DNA of 61,067 bases from an uncultured Clostridia bacterium (GTDB taxonomy: Bacteria > Bacillota > Clostridia > Oscillospirales > Oscillospiraceae): positions 1 to 61,067 of the forward strand of contig CAKNZJ010000241.1 of NCBI GenBank assembly GCA_932222125.1, written 5' to 3'. Below the pieces are notes generated by a model. It was given only the letters and a program-made list of their open reading frames with translations. It was not told the origin of the DNA and did no database searches. Below, piece after piece: positions 53,853 through 61,067 of the stretch (position 1 is the first letter of the stretch; the number at the start of each line of letters is the position of its first letter). The position numbers were made by a program, and so were the translations under genes.

Positions 53853-53900
53853 GAAGGTCGCTCCCTTCCGTTTTGCTGTCCCAATCTATGTATTTTAAAC

Positions 53901-53940
53901 AAAAAAGGTCCCCCTGCCCACAGATGTGAGGCAGGGGGGG
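53901..53940 (-). terminator. Terminator after the RluD-like gene
   Basis: Read on the minus strand, directly after the stop codon of the pseudouridine synthase gene, a GC-rich stem of eight to nine base pairs (53931-53939 with 53909-53917) is followed by six T. It ends the lspA-rluD transcript before murE. Confidence 0.85.
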
Positions 53941-54864
53941 TTAGTGCAAGCCCAACCGGCTCAGCGTAGACAGAAACCAGGGGGGAAGGGGGGCTTGTAC
54001 TGTCATAGGTTGTCCTGTGCTGGGATGGGTAAAGGTGAGCTGGGCAGCGTGGAGACATTGCCCCGCCAATCCGGGGACCGGTTTTTTCCCACCATAGACA
54101 GTGTCCCCCAGTAAAGGGTGGCCGATATGGGCCATGTGAACCCGGATTTGATGGGTTCGCCCCGTCTCCAGGCGGCAGGTGACGTGGGAATGGGCATTTC
54201 TGCTGTCCACCACCTGCCAATGGGTAACCGCCTCCCGGCCTTGACCGAGGGGACAGACTGCCATCCGTTTACGGTCAGTGGGATGGCGCGCGATAGGGGC
54301 GTGAATGGTGCCGGAATTTTCCCGAAAGCCTCCCATGACCACGCCGTGATAGAGACGGTAGAGAGTGTGGTCGGCCAGCTGGGCTGCCAAAGCTAGGTGG
54401 GCCCTGTCATGTTTGGCGGCGATAAGTAGACCGGAGGTGTCCCGATCAATGCGGTGGACGATACCGGGACGGAGCTGACCGTTGATACCGGATAGCGATT
54501 TATCACAATGATATAACAAAGCGTTGACAAGGGTGCCGTCTGGATGGCCAGGGGCAGGATGGACCACCATGCCCACCGGTTTGTTAACCACGATGACATC
54601 GCCATCTTCATATATAATGTCCAGGGGGATATTTTGGGGGGTAAGGTCGACGGCTTCTGGCTGTGGGGGAGAGATGAGCAAGCGGTCGCCGGGCTGGAGC
54701 CTGGCATTCTTTTTTAATGCCAGACCGTTTTGAGTGACCCGGCCCTCTTCCAGCCATCGCTGAGCTGCGGAGCGGGTAAGGCCATCCAGGGAGGCCGATA
54801 AAACTACATCTGCCCGTCCTCCAGGTTCAGGAATTGTCAGTGGAAAGCTGACAGGTGTGATCAC
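53941..54864 (-). CDS. RluA/RluD-family pseudouridine synthase
   Basis: A protein of 307 residues. An S4 RNA-binding domain comes first (about 15-75), followed by the RluA-type catalytic domain with 'HRIDRDTSGLLIAAKH' (Asp is the catalytic nucleophile) and 'CRLETGRTHQIRVHMAHIG'. It converts uridines in 23S rRNA to pseudouridine. The GTG start at 54864 overlaps the lspA stop (GTGA), and AAGGAGG lies before it. The lspA-rluD pairing is widespread in Bacillota, so coupling is expected. Which uridines are modified cannot be told from the sequence. Confidence 0.93.
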   Translation of the reverse strand: MITPVSFPLTIPEPGGRADVVLSASLDGLTRSAAQRWLEEGRVTQNGLALKKNARLQPGDRLLISPPQPEAVDLTPQNIPLDIIYEDGDVIVVNKPVGMVVHPAPGHPDGTLVNALLYHCDKSLSGINGQLRPGIVHRIDRDTSGLLIAAKHDRAHLALAAQLADHTLYRLYHGVVMGGFRENSGTIHAPIARHPTDRKRMAVCPLGQGREAVTHWQVVDSRNAHSHVTCRLETGRTHQIRVHMAHIGHPLLGDTVYGGKKPVPGLAGQCLHAAQLTFTHPSTGQPMTVQAPLPPWFLSTLSRLGLH

Positions 54865-55328
54865 TTGCCATCCTCCTTTTTTGTATCCTGAGGGCTGTAG
54901 AAGATCAAATAGACCACCAGCAACACTCCCCCTATGGTAACGCAGCAGTCCGCCACATTGAACACGGGAAAGTCCACAAACAGGGTACGGATCATATCGG
55001 TGACATAGCCAAATACCACCCGGTCGATGAGGTTGCCCAGTCCTCCTGCCAGGGTGATAGCGCAGGCCAGTCGGCCAAGATTGTGGCGTATATATCCCCG
55101 GATCATCACGTAGAACAGGACGGCGATTACCAGGAGGGACGATATAATCAGTATCCAGGTATGCTCTTGGAGAATGGAAAAGGCCGCGCCGGTGTTCTGA
55201 GCATAGGTAAAATCCAAGAAGCCGGGGAGGAAGGGAGTGGACTGACCTAGCTCCAGATTAGCTCGGGTGAAGTATTTGGTAATCTGGTCTAAAAGGACCA
55301 GGACAGCAGTGAGGACAGCGTATAGCAA
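54861..55328 (-). CDS. lspA: Lipoprotein signal peptidase (signal peptidase II)
   Basis: A membrane protein of 155 residues from a TTG start at 55328, chosen because AGGAGGT lies seven bases before it and because the product then begins with the first membrane helix; a longer upstream frame has no conserved start. Four hydrophobic helices are visible. The catalytic aspartates are in 'ITLAGGLGNLIDRVVFGYV' and 'FPVFNVADCCVTIG' (the NxxD and NxAD motifs). It cuts signal peptides of prolipoproteins before the lipid-bearing cysteine, and is needed for the lipoproteins of the island. Confidence 0.94.
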   Translation of the reverse strand: MLYAVLTAVLVLLDQITKYFTRANLELGQSTPFLPGFLDFTYAQNTGAAFSILQEHTWILIISSLLVIAVLFYVMIRGYIRHNLGRLACAITLAGGLGNLIDRVVFGYVTDMIRTLFVDFPVFNVADCCVTIGGVLLVVYLIFYSPQDTKKEDGK

Positions 55329-55350
55329 TAGAGTCACCTCCAGGATAAAT

Positions 55351-55391
55351 AAAAACAATATCTGCCAGAACACAATTCTGGCAGATATTGT
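55351..55391 (-). terminator. Terminator of the nfnAB operon
   Basis: A perfect 16-bp stem (55355-55370 with 55376-55391) with a five-base loop is followed on the minus strand by TTTTT. It lies just after the stop of nfnB and 23 bases before the lspA start, so lspA must be read from read-through or from a promoter inside this region. Confidence 0.92.
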
Positions 55392-55398
55392 ATCATAG

Positions 55399-56814
55399 TC
55401 AGTCTTTTTCAGCAAGGGCCTTATCAATGGCCTGGGCGGCATTTTTTCCGGCACCCATGGCCAAAATGACGGTAGCCGCACCGGTGACTGCATCTCCACC
55501 GGCATACACGCCGTCCCGGCTGGTGAGGCCGTCCTCATTGGCGATGATGCCTCCCCACTTCTCGGTGTCCAAACCTTGGGTGGTGGATTTGATAAGGGGG
55601 TTAGGGCTGGTCCCTAGGGCCATAATCACACAGTCCAGCTCAATGTCAAACTGGCTGTTTTGTTTGACGATGGGGCGCCGCCGGCCGGACTCGTCAGGCT
55701 CGCCCAGCTCCATCTCTACGCAGCGGATACCCTGCACAGAGCCGTTGCGAGGGTCCCGGCTATTATCGGGATTGTGATAGCCAAGGACAGAGATTGGATT
55801 GGTGAGGGTTTTGAAGATAATGCCTTCGTCCTTGGCGTGTTCTACTTCCTCCGCCCGGGCGGGCAGCTCCGCCTCGGAGCGGCGATAGACAATGTAGACC
55901 TCAGCGCCCAGCCTCCTGGCGCTCCGGGCGGCATCCATGGCCACGTTGCCGCCCCCTACCACAGCCACCCGCTTCCCGTGCTGAATGGGGGTATCCGCGC
56001 TGGGGCGGTAGGCTTGCATCAAGTTAATGCGGGTGAGAAACTCGTTAGCTGAGTAGACCCCCTTGAGGTTCTCCCCGGGAATGTTCATAAATTTGGGGAG
56101 GCCTGCGCCGGAGCCGATAAACACGGCCTCAAAGCCAAACTCGTCTTTTAACTCATCAATGGTGATGGCCCGACCGATGACCATATTGGTTTCGATCTTG
56201 ACCCCAAGCGCCTTTAGGGTATCCACTTCCTTTTGCACAATGGACTTGGGTAAGCGGAATTCAGGGATGCCGTAGACCAGCACTCCGCCTGCCAGGTGAA
56301 GGGCTTCAAATACTGTGACCTCATAGCCCTTTTTAGCCAAGTCGCCCGCGCAGGCAAGTCCGGCGGGGCCGGAACCTATCACCGCCACCTTGTGGCCGTT
56401 GGATGTCGGGGGGACCACCGCTTCATCAGCGTGGGCGTTGTGCCAGTCGGCCACGAACCGCTCCAGCCGGCCAATTCCAACGGGCTCCCCCTTGATGCCA
56501 CGGACGCATACCGACTCGCATTGGGTTTCTTGAGGGCAGACCCGACCGCATACGGCGGGCAGAGAGCTGTCCTGAGAGATGATTTGGTAGGCGGATTCAA
56601 AATCGCCCTCGGCCACCTTCTGGATAAATGCGGGGATCTGAATTTGTACTGGGCACTTAGTGATGCAGGGGCTGTGCTTGCAGTCAAGACAGCGCTTAGC
56701 CTCGTCCATGGCCAGCTCCGGAGTGTAGCCAAGGGCCACCTCGTCAAAATTGCCCGACCGGATTTTAGGGTCCTGATGGGGCATTGGATTTTTATCGGGA
56801 CGCATGTTAGGCAT
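55399..56814 (-). CDS. nfnB: NADPH-binding subunit of bifurcating transhydrogenase (NfnB / GltD-like)
   Basis: A protein of 471 residues of the GltD-like group. Two cysteine clusters at the N-terminus ('CLDCKHSPC' from residue 42, then 'CGRVCPQETQC' near residue 90) bind 4Fe-4S clusters. An FAD-binding fold follows ('VAVIGSGPAGLACAGDLA'), then an NADP(H) fold ('VAVVGGGNVAMDAARSA') and a closing 'GVYAGGDAVTGAATV'. With the subunit encoded just before it, it couples NADH and reduced ferredoxin to NADP+ reduction. A role as a glutamate synthase small subunit is less likely, because the partner gene here is NfnA-like. Confidence 0.88.
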   Translation of the reverse strand: MPNMRPDKNPMPHQDPKIRSGNFDEVALGYTPELAMDEAKRCLDCKHSPCITKCPVQIQIPAFIQKVAEGDFESAYQIISQDSSLPAVCGRVCPQETQCESVCVRGIKGEPVGIGRLERFVADWHNAHADEAVVPPTSNGHKVAVIGSGPAGLACAGDLAKKGYEVTVFEALHLAGGVLVYGIPEFRLPKSIVQKEVDTLKALGVKIETNMVIGRAITIDELKDEFGFEAVFIGSGAGLPKFMNIPGENLKGVYSANEFLTRINLMQAYRPSADTPIQHGKRVAVVGGGNVAMDAARSARRLGAEVYIVYRRSEAELPARAEEVEHAKDEGIIFKTLTNPISVLGYHNPDNSRDPRNGSVQGIRCVEMELGEPDESGRRRPIVKQNSQFDIELDCVIMALGTSPNPLIKSTTQGLDTEKWGGIIANEDGLTSRDGVYAGGDAVTGAATVILAMGAGKNAAQAIDKALAEKD

Positions 56815-56815
56815 G

Positions 56816-57658
56816 TTACTCTACCTTTCGATTGAACAGATTGCAGGCCTCGTCATAGGCGTGCCGCTCAAAATCGCGGTACATAGCGCCTCGGGCCATT
56901 GCTTCGTCAAAGTCTACCAGATGGCCGTTAAATTCAGGACCATCCACACAGGCAAACTTGGTTTCTCCCCCCACTGTCAGGCGACAGCCACCGCACATTC
57001 CAGTGCCATCAATGATGATGGGGTTCATGCTCACCACAGTTTTGATGCCGTACTCTTTGGTGAGCAGGCTGACAAATTTCATCATGGGGACGGGGCCGAT
57101 GGCGATAACCTTGTCATATTGGGCGCCCAGCTCGATCTGCTCCCGGAGCAGGTCGGTGACAAGGGCCTTTTTGCCGTAGGAGCCGTCGTCAGTGCCGATG
57201 ATCAGGTTGGTGCTGGCCGCCCGGAACTCCTCTTCCAGAATAACCAGATCCTTGGTTCGAAAGCCTACGATCAAGTCCACGTGGCAGCCCACATCATGGA
57301 GTTTTTTTGCCACGGGATAGGCAATGGCGGTGCCAACGCCGCCCCCTACCACGGCTACGCGCTTTAGACCCTCTGTTTCAGTGGCCCGTCCCAGGGGACC
57401 TACGAAGTCTTGGAGAAAGTCCCCCTCCTCCTTATGATTCAACTTTTCGGTGGTGGCTCCAACGACCTGAAAAATCACGGTGATGGTACCCGCCTCCCGG
57501 TCATAAGCGGCGATGGTCAGGGGGATGCGTTCCCCATCCTCATCCACTCGGAGGACGATGAACTGCCCGGGCTCAGCTTTGCGTGCCACCATGGGCGCCT
57601 CTACCTCAATGAGGGTGACGGTGGGGTTGAGTACCCTCTTTTTTACAATTTGATACAT
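56816..57658 (-). CDS. nfnA: NADH-binding subunit of bifurcating transhydrogenase (NfnA)
   Basis: A protein of 280 residues of the ferredoxin-NADP reductase type. The FAD domain starts with 'VEAPMVARKAEPGQFIVL' and 'RIPLTIAAYD'; the nucleotide domain has 'VAVVGGGVGTAIAYPVA'. Near the C-terminus 'DGTGMCGGCRLTV' and 'FACVDGPEF' supply cysteines for a 2Fe-2S cluster, the mark of NfnA and related subunits. It works with NfnB in the cytoplasm to balance ferredoxin, NADH and NADPH in anaerobes. AAGGGAAG precedes its ATG. One base separates it from nfnB. Confidence 0.88.
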   Translation of the reverse strand: MYQIVKKRVLNPTVTLIEVEAPMVARKAEPGQFIVLRVDEDGERIPLTIAAYDREAGTITVIFQVVGATTEKLNHKEEGDFLQDFVGPLGRATETEGLKRVAVVGGGVGTAIAYPVAKKLHDVGCHVDLIVGFRTKDLVILEEEFRAASTNLIIGTDDGSYGKKALVTDLLREQIELGAQYDKVIAIGPVPMMKFVSLLTKEYGIKTVVSMNPIIIDGTGMCGGCRLTVGGETKFACVDGPEFNGHLVDFDEAMARGAMYRDFERHAYDEACNLFNRKVE

Positions 57659-57680
57659 AACTTCCCTTCTTTATCACAAT

Positions 57681-57708
57681 ATTCTAAACAACACAGCGAC
57701 TGAAGCAA
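57681..57708 (-). promoter_or_regulatory. Possible promoter of nfnAB
   Basis: Read on the minus strand: TTGCTT (57708-57703), 16 bases, TAGAAT (57686-57681). Transcription would start about 15 bases before the nfnA ATG. The spacing is one base short of ideal, so the call is tentative. Confidence 0.4.
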
Positions 57709-57877
57709 CTGAATAGCTGCTGTATCAACAGATTTGTGCAGTGCTTCATTCTACCACGGACTGGGCCGCTGCGTCAATTTGTTTTCATAGGAGATTTGGC
57801 CAAAATCATGCAGATATCCAGACCGTCTGCATATTTTCTTTGGGCGGATGGAATACTGGAGGAAAAGGAGGTCCGCT

Positions 57878-59398
57878 ATGGGCATTTTTGGAGCAAAAAA
57901 ACAGCCGCCGCCGCCCCATCCACGCAAGGAGCCGCGGTATGACTGCCCGCTGACAGCGGACAATATTGCGGCGGTATTTGACCGGTGTGCCGACTTCAAC
58001 CGGAGAACACTGTATCTCAATAACGACCCCACCCGGCAGGTGGAGATGCTCTTTATTGCCGGACAGGTGCGAAACGAGCGGGCCTGCGACTATGTGCTGC
58101 GGCCGCTGACTCAAAATGAGGCGCTGCGAACGGCGCCGGACATGGACGCTGCCTTTGACCTGATGGCCAAGGGCGGGCTGTACTCCTTAGTGGTACAGGT
58201 TCGGGACAATGCTGACCAGGTTATTTTTGACATGATAGACGGCTCAGTTGCGCTGTTTTTTCAAGGAAGGGAACAGGTGCTCACCCTGTCGGCGGGTACG
58301 GAGGAAAAGCGTTCTGTATCTAATCCGGAGAACGAACCTGATGTCAAGGGGGCCAGAGATTCCTTTGTGGAGAGTCTGCGCACCAACACCTCCCTGGTGC
58401 GGCGGCGGTTTCGCGCCCCGGAGCTTAAGATTGAGGAACAGATTGTAGGGCGGCAGTCGGTGACGCCGGTGGACCTGCTCTATGTGGATGGCATTGCCGA
58501 CTCGGAGCTAGTGGCGCAGCTCAGTGACCGCCTGCAGGACATTGACATTGATGCACTTCTGATGACGGGAAGCTTAGAGCAGTATGTGGTAAATGAGAGT
58601 CACACAGCCTTCCCCCTGACCGCCTATACCGAGCGGCCGGACCGTTTTTGTACCGGGCTGGCAGAGGGCCGGGTAGGAGTGCTGGTAGACGGCATCCCCA
58701 TGGGGTGGCTGTTTCCAGCTACTTTGGACAGCTTTTTCCGCACCGGTCAGGACAGAAGTACCAGTTGGGCGGTAGCCGGAGCGTTGTCCGTCCTACGTTA
58801 TATCTGTATGCTCATCACCCTGTTTTTGCCGGGATTGTATGCTGCGGCGGTACTGTTTCACCTGGAACTGATCCCGGTGAAACTCACTCTGTCCATCATC
58901 GCTGCTAAGGCTAATGTACCCTTTTCCACTTTGACGGAAGTGGTGGTGATGCTGCTGGCGTTTGAGGTGCTCCAGGAGGCGGGGTTGCGGCTGCCCTCCT
59001 CCATTGGACAGACGGTGTCCATCTTGGGTGGACTGGTGGTGGGCTCCGCGGCGGTGGAGGCCAAGCTGGTTAGCCCAGCGGTGTTGGTGGTGGTGGCAAT
59101 TGCCGGCATTGCGGGATACACCGCTCCCAGTCAGGATTTTGCTGGCGCTTTGCGGATTTGGCGGTTTGGCCTGGCAGTGGCCGGCGGCGTGCTAGGGCTG
59201 GTGGGATTGATTTTAGGGGGAATGGCTATGGTGTACCGGCTGGCGGAGTTGGAGACCTTCCACGTAGCCTATTTGACCCCCTTTGCATCCAATGCGGGAA
59301 AACAGAAAGAGGGGCATGTGGTGCTGCGGGAGCCGCTGCCCAAGGTGAAGACTCGTCCCAATTACCTGAACACAAGGAACAGGAGGAACCAAGGGTGA
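57878..59398 (+). CDS. Spore germination receptor subunit A (GerAA family)
   Basis: A protein of 506 residues. ATG 57878 is chosen because AAGGAGG lies before it. A soluble N-terminal domain of about 290 residues comes first, with 'DVKGARDSFVESLRTNTSLV' (the family signature is 'GP.e.F.e.l..N..L.R.R'), followed by 'GLAEGRVGVLVDGIPM'. Five or so membrane helices occupy about residues 300-465, with 'EAGLRLPSSIGQTVSILGG' in the usual place. GerA subunits form ring-shaped channels in the spore inner membrane that react to germinants. The next two genes code for the C- and B-type partners, all with overlapping ends. Confidence 0.93.
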   Translation: MGIFGAKKQPPPPHPRKEPRYDCPLTADNIAAVFDRCADFNRRTLYLNNDPTRQVEMLFIAGQVRNERACDYVLRPLTQNEALRTAPDMDAAFDLMAKGGLYSLVVQVRDNADQVIFDMIDGSVALFFQGREQVLTLSAGTEEKRSVSNPENEPDVKGARDSFVESLRTNTSLVRRRFRAPELKIEEQIVGRQSVTPVDLLYVDGIADSELVAQLSDRLQDIDIDALLMTGSLEQYVVNESHTAFPLTAYTERPDRFCTGLAEGRVGVLVDGIPMGWLFPATLDSFFRTGQDRSTSWAVAGALSVLRYICMLITLFLPGLYAAAVLFHLELIPVKLTLSIIAAKANVPFSTLTEVVVMLLAFEVLQEAGLRLPSSIGQTVSILGGLVVGSAAVEAKLVSPAVLVVVAIAGIAGYTAPSQDFAGALRIWRFGLAVAGGVLGLVGLILGGMAMVYRLAELETFHVAYLTPFASNAGKQKEGHVVLREPLPKVKTRPNYLNTRNRRNQG

Positions 59399-59964
59399 GA
59401 CGAATCGTACTGGCCACGGCGGTAGCGGTGGTCTTACTGTTGGGTAGTTCTGCTTCCCGGGAGCCGGACGAGCTGGCCCTGGTACGAGTACTGGGGGTGG
59501 ACGGCGTCAGCCCGGTGGTACTAACTGCGGTGTGTGGTGGCCATGATCAGGGAGACGTGAGCCGTGGGGGCTGTGTTAGGGAGGATTTTGCCCAGGCGCT
59601 GAAGGATCTGCCTTGGGCGGGAGAGAAAAGAAAAGAAGAGCTGTCCCTCACCAGTGTGTCCTACCTATTGGTGGGGAGGGATATAGAGCTGGAGAAGGTG
59701 CTGGAGGAGGTGCTCCGCAGTCAGGAATTGGGTGCCGCATCCACGGTTTGGCTGGCAGACGGCAGTGTGGAGCAATTGTTGAGCAGCTGTGAGGATCCTG
59801 CCTCGGGGTTGTCCTTGCTGGTCAGGCAGGGGACGGACGCGCCCACGGCGGCCAAAACCCTGGCGGCGCTGCGCACAGATGGTCAGGTGACGTTGCCCCT
59901 GCTGGGGATTGGGGAGAACGGGCCGGAACTGCTGGGGGAGCAGGAATGGAGGAGAGTGGCATGA
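59395..59964 (+). CDS. Short GerAC-like germination protein
   Basis: A protein of 189 residues from GTG 59395, which overlaps the stop of the preceding gene (GTGA) and has AGGAGG upstream. It has an N-terminal hydrophobic helix, then 'REPDELALVRVLGVDG', which corresponds to the start of GerAC proteins ('..d...v..igiD'), and ends with a domain like the first half of the family ('VSYLLVGRDIELEKVLEEVL'). GerAC proteins are usually 350-400 residues and lipid-anchored. This one lacks the C-terminal domain and has no cysteine at the lipobox position. The gene order A-C-B and the overlaps support the identification. Confidence 0.75.
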   Translation: MRRIVLATAVAVVLLLGSSASREPDELALVRVLGVDGVSPVVLTAVCGGHDQGDVSRGGCVREDFAQALKDLPWAGEKRKEELSLTSVSYLLVGRDIELEKVLEEVLRSQELGAASTVWLADGSVEQLLSSCEDPASGLSLLVRQGTDAPTAAKTLAALRTDGQVTLPLLGIGENGPELLGEQEWRRVA

Positions 59965-60989
59965 GGAGGGAAAAACTGTCCAGCCGTCAGCTTTCGGTGG
60001 CGGTGTTGGTGGGCGGTCTGTCCACCGCATCGGCCATTGCTGGAACTGCGGACTGGCGGTGGATACTGGTGGCCATTCCCGTAGGGATGATGGTTGCCTG
60101 GTTACTACTGTTCCGTGTAGGGATCACGCCATTGTATACAGGGATAGGCGGCAGGATATTGGCTATTCTTTATGGGGGCTGGGCGGTGGTGCTGATGGCG
60201 GATGTGCTCTGCCGGGCAGCCCGGCGGCTTCAGCTCACTTCGGGGAATGAGGGAATGAGTGGATGGCTGTTGATCCTGTTGGCATTGCCTTTACTATGGA
60301 TGGGTTGGGGCAAGACTACGGCCTTTTTTCGAGCAGTGGAGATCTTTTGGTTGGCAGTGCTGGTGATGCTGGTAGCGGTGCTGGCGCTGGGGGTGCTCCA
60401 GGTGGAGTGGAGATATGTGTGGTTACCGGTGGATAGTTGGTGGGAGTCCCTTCTGGCAGGAGTGGGGGTGTTGGCAACCGGCCTGTTTGTCCTGCCTCAT
60501 ATATATAAGGTGGAAGACAGGGAGCAAGGGAACTGGCGCTGTTTGAACTGGTTGGCAGTGCTGGGGCTGCTGGCTGCGGCGCTAGCAGGGTTGACAGTTG
60601 GCATTTTAAGCCCCGGTGTGACCAAAAAGATGGACGACCCATTTTATGTGATGGCCGGGATGCTGGGAGGAAGCGCTCGGCTGGAGGGATTAATCTCCGC
60701 TTTGTGGCTGCTGCCGGATCTGACACTGGCAGGGCTGCTGTCCCGGGTGTGGGGGGAGCGGCGATGGCCAGCCTTGGCAGTTGGACTGGCATTGGCACTG
60801 GCCTTTCTAACGATTGGAAGTGATTTACCAGGATTGCTCCTGCCTATTGGCAGCCTAATTTTGGTGATTTTGACGATGGCGTTAGCGCCAGGTGGAAGAA
60901 ATTGTGATTCGGATGAGGGGAGAACAGAACATCTTGTGTTAGAAAAACAGAGTGATAAAAGTTCTAAAAAAGAGCAAAAGGATAGTTGA
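59961..60989 (+). CDS. Spore germination permease subunit B (GerAB family)
   Basis: A protein of 342 residues from ATG 59961, which overlaps the preceding stop (ATGA) and has GGAGGAG six bases upstream; ATG 59946 is a possible alternative. It has about ten hydrophobic helices like amino-acid permeases of the APC type; 'MRREKLSSRQLSVAVLVGGL' at the start is typical for GerAB ('..iS..Ql..li'). The hydrophilic tail is charged. In GerA receptors the B subunit binds the germinant in the spore inner membrane. Its germinant cannot be told from the sequence. Confidence 0.88.
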   Translation: MRREKLSSRQLSVAVLVGGLSTASAIAGTADWRWILVAIPVGMMVAWLLLFRVGITPLYTGIGGRILAILYGGWAVVLMADVLCRAARRLQLTSGNEGMSGWLLILLALPLLWMGWGKTTAFFRAVEIFWLAVLVMLVAVLALGVLQVEWRYVWLPVDSWWESLLAGVGVLATGLFVLPHIYKVEDREQGNWRCLNWLAVLGLLAAALAGLTVGILSPGVTKKMDDPFYVMAGMLGGSARLEGLISALWLLPDLTLAGLLSRVWGERRWPALAVGLALALAFLTIGSDLPGLLLPIGSLILVILTMALAPGGRNCDSDEGRTEHLVLEKQSDKSSKKEQKDS

Positions 60990-61015
60990 CAAGGTAGGGT
61001 AAGATTTGGTATAGT
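60986..61015 (+). promoter_or_regulatory. SigA-type promoter at the right edge
   Basis: A perfect TTGACA (60986-60991) and TATAGT (61010-61015) are 18 bases apart. The -35 box overlaps the stop of the germination operon. The transcript starts near 61022 and runs out of the window. The first 45 bases of it are GC-rich and have no start codon with a ribosome site, so a structured leader or RNA gene is possible. Confidence 0.75.
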
Positions 61016-61067
61016 AGCAAAGCACCTTGAGGGGCGGCGTGATTTGCGGCAGTGTGGGCTGAAAAAA

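Noticed and set aside
1..61067. tRNA, rRNA or CRISPR arrays
   Set aside because: None was recognised on either strand by reading; no cloverleaf ends with CCA-type stems and no regular short repeats with spacers were found.

Overview
The window is a piece of a chromosome from a spore-forming, meso-diaminopimelate-type Bacillota (Clostridia), most likely an Oscillospiraceae-type gut bacterium. The signs are the spc/alpha ribosomal operon order (rpmD-rplO-secY-adk-map-KOW protein-infA-rpmJ-rpsM-rpsK-rpsD-rpoA-rplQ), frequent GTG and TTG starts with strong AGGAGG sites, a MurE with a DNPR motif, an Nfn-type bifurcating transhydrogenase, an abundant-looking SLH-domain surface protein, and a gerA-type spore germination operon. 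The species assignment is inference.

Layout. (1) 1-7304: ribosomal/transcription operon, ending in a clear terminator. (2) 7411-10539: one large secreted SLH-domain protein with its own promoter and terminator. (3) About 10824-51731: a 40-kb accessory island, all on the plus strand, which I read as a phage-tail-like, type VI-like contractile injection system in a Gram-positive host. It starts with an operator-like palindrome on a promoter. Next comes a likely structural and control block: a vWA/TM/FHA-like protein (damaged), a large sheath-like protein, two Hcp-like tube paralogues, a J-domain protein, two FHA proteins, a membrane PP2C phosphatase, a degenerate PP2C with TPR tail, two unrecognised baseplate-candidate proteins, an Hsp70/actin-like ATPase and a fibre-like protein. 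Then comes an effector arsenal: PAAR-like (DUF4280-type) proteins, VgrG-like spikes, a 2,494-residue VgrG-Rhs-toxin fusion with its candidate immunity gene, a lipase-PAAR fusion, candidate immunity lipoproteins, and four DcrB/DUF1795-like small proteins that look like Eag-type effector chaperones. (4) 51834-57658, minus strand: a broken phage-like gene, then murE, rluD-type, lspA and nfnBA housekeeping genes. (5) 57878-60989: gerAA/gerAC/gerAB-type germination genes, then a promoter at the right edge.

How the island may work (inference). VgrG and PAAR-like proteins would form the spike on an Hcp-like tube inside the sheath. The DcrB-like chaperones would hold the hydrophobic segments of the effectors before loading. 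The FHA/PP2C/vWA proteins would control firing by threonine phosphorylation, as in some Gram-negative type VI systems. The Hsp70-like ATPase and J-protein could do assembly or recycling work, because no ClpV-like AAA+ ATPase is seen in this window. No TssJLM membrane complex, gp25-like protein, tape measure, kinase or integrase is visible either, so the locus is either incomplete here or of a new type.

The effector half carries much damage: tandem duplication, truncations, nonsense codons and one-base frameshifts, several of them in short homopolymers. Some of the latter could be sequence errors or slipped-strand switches; the nonsense codons and truncations look like real decay. The assignments of sheath, tube, baseplate and chaperone rest on motifs, size and context read by eye, without a search, and should be treated as hypotheses.
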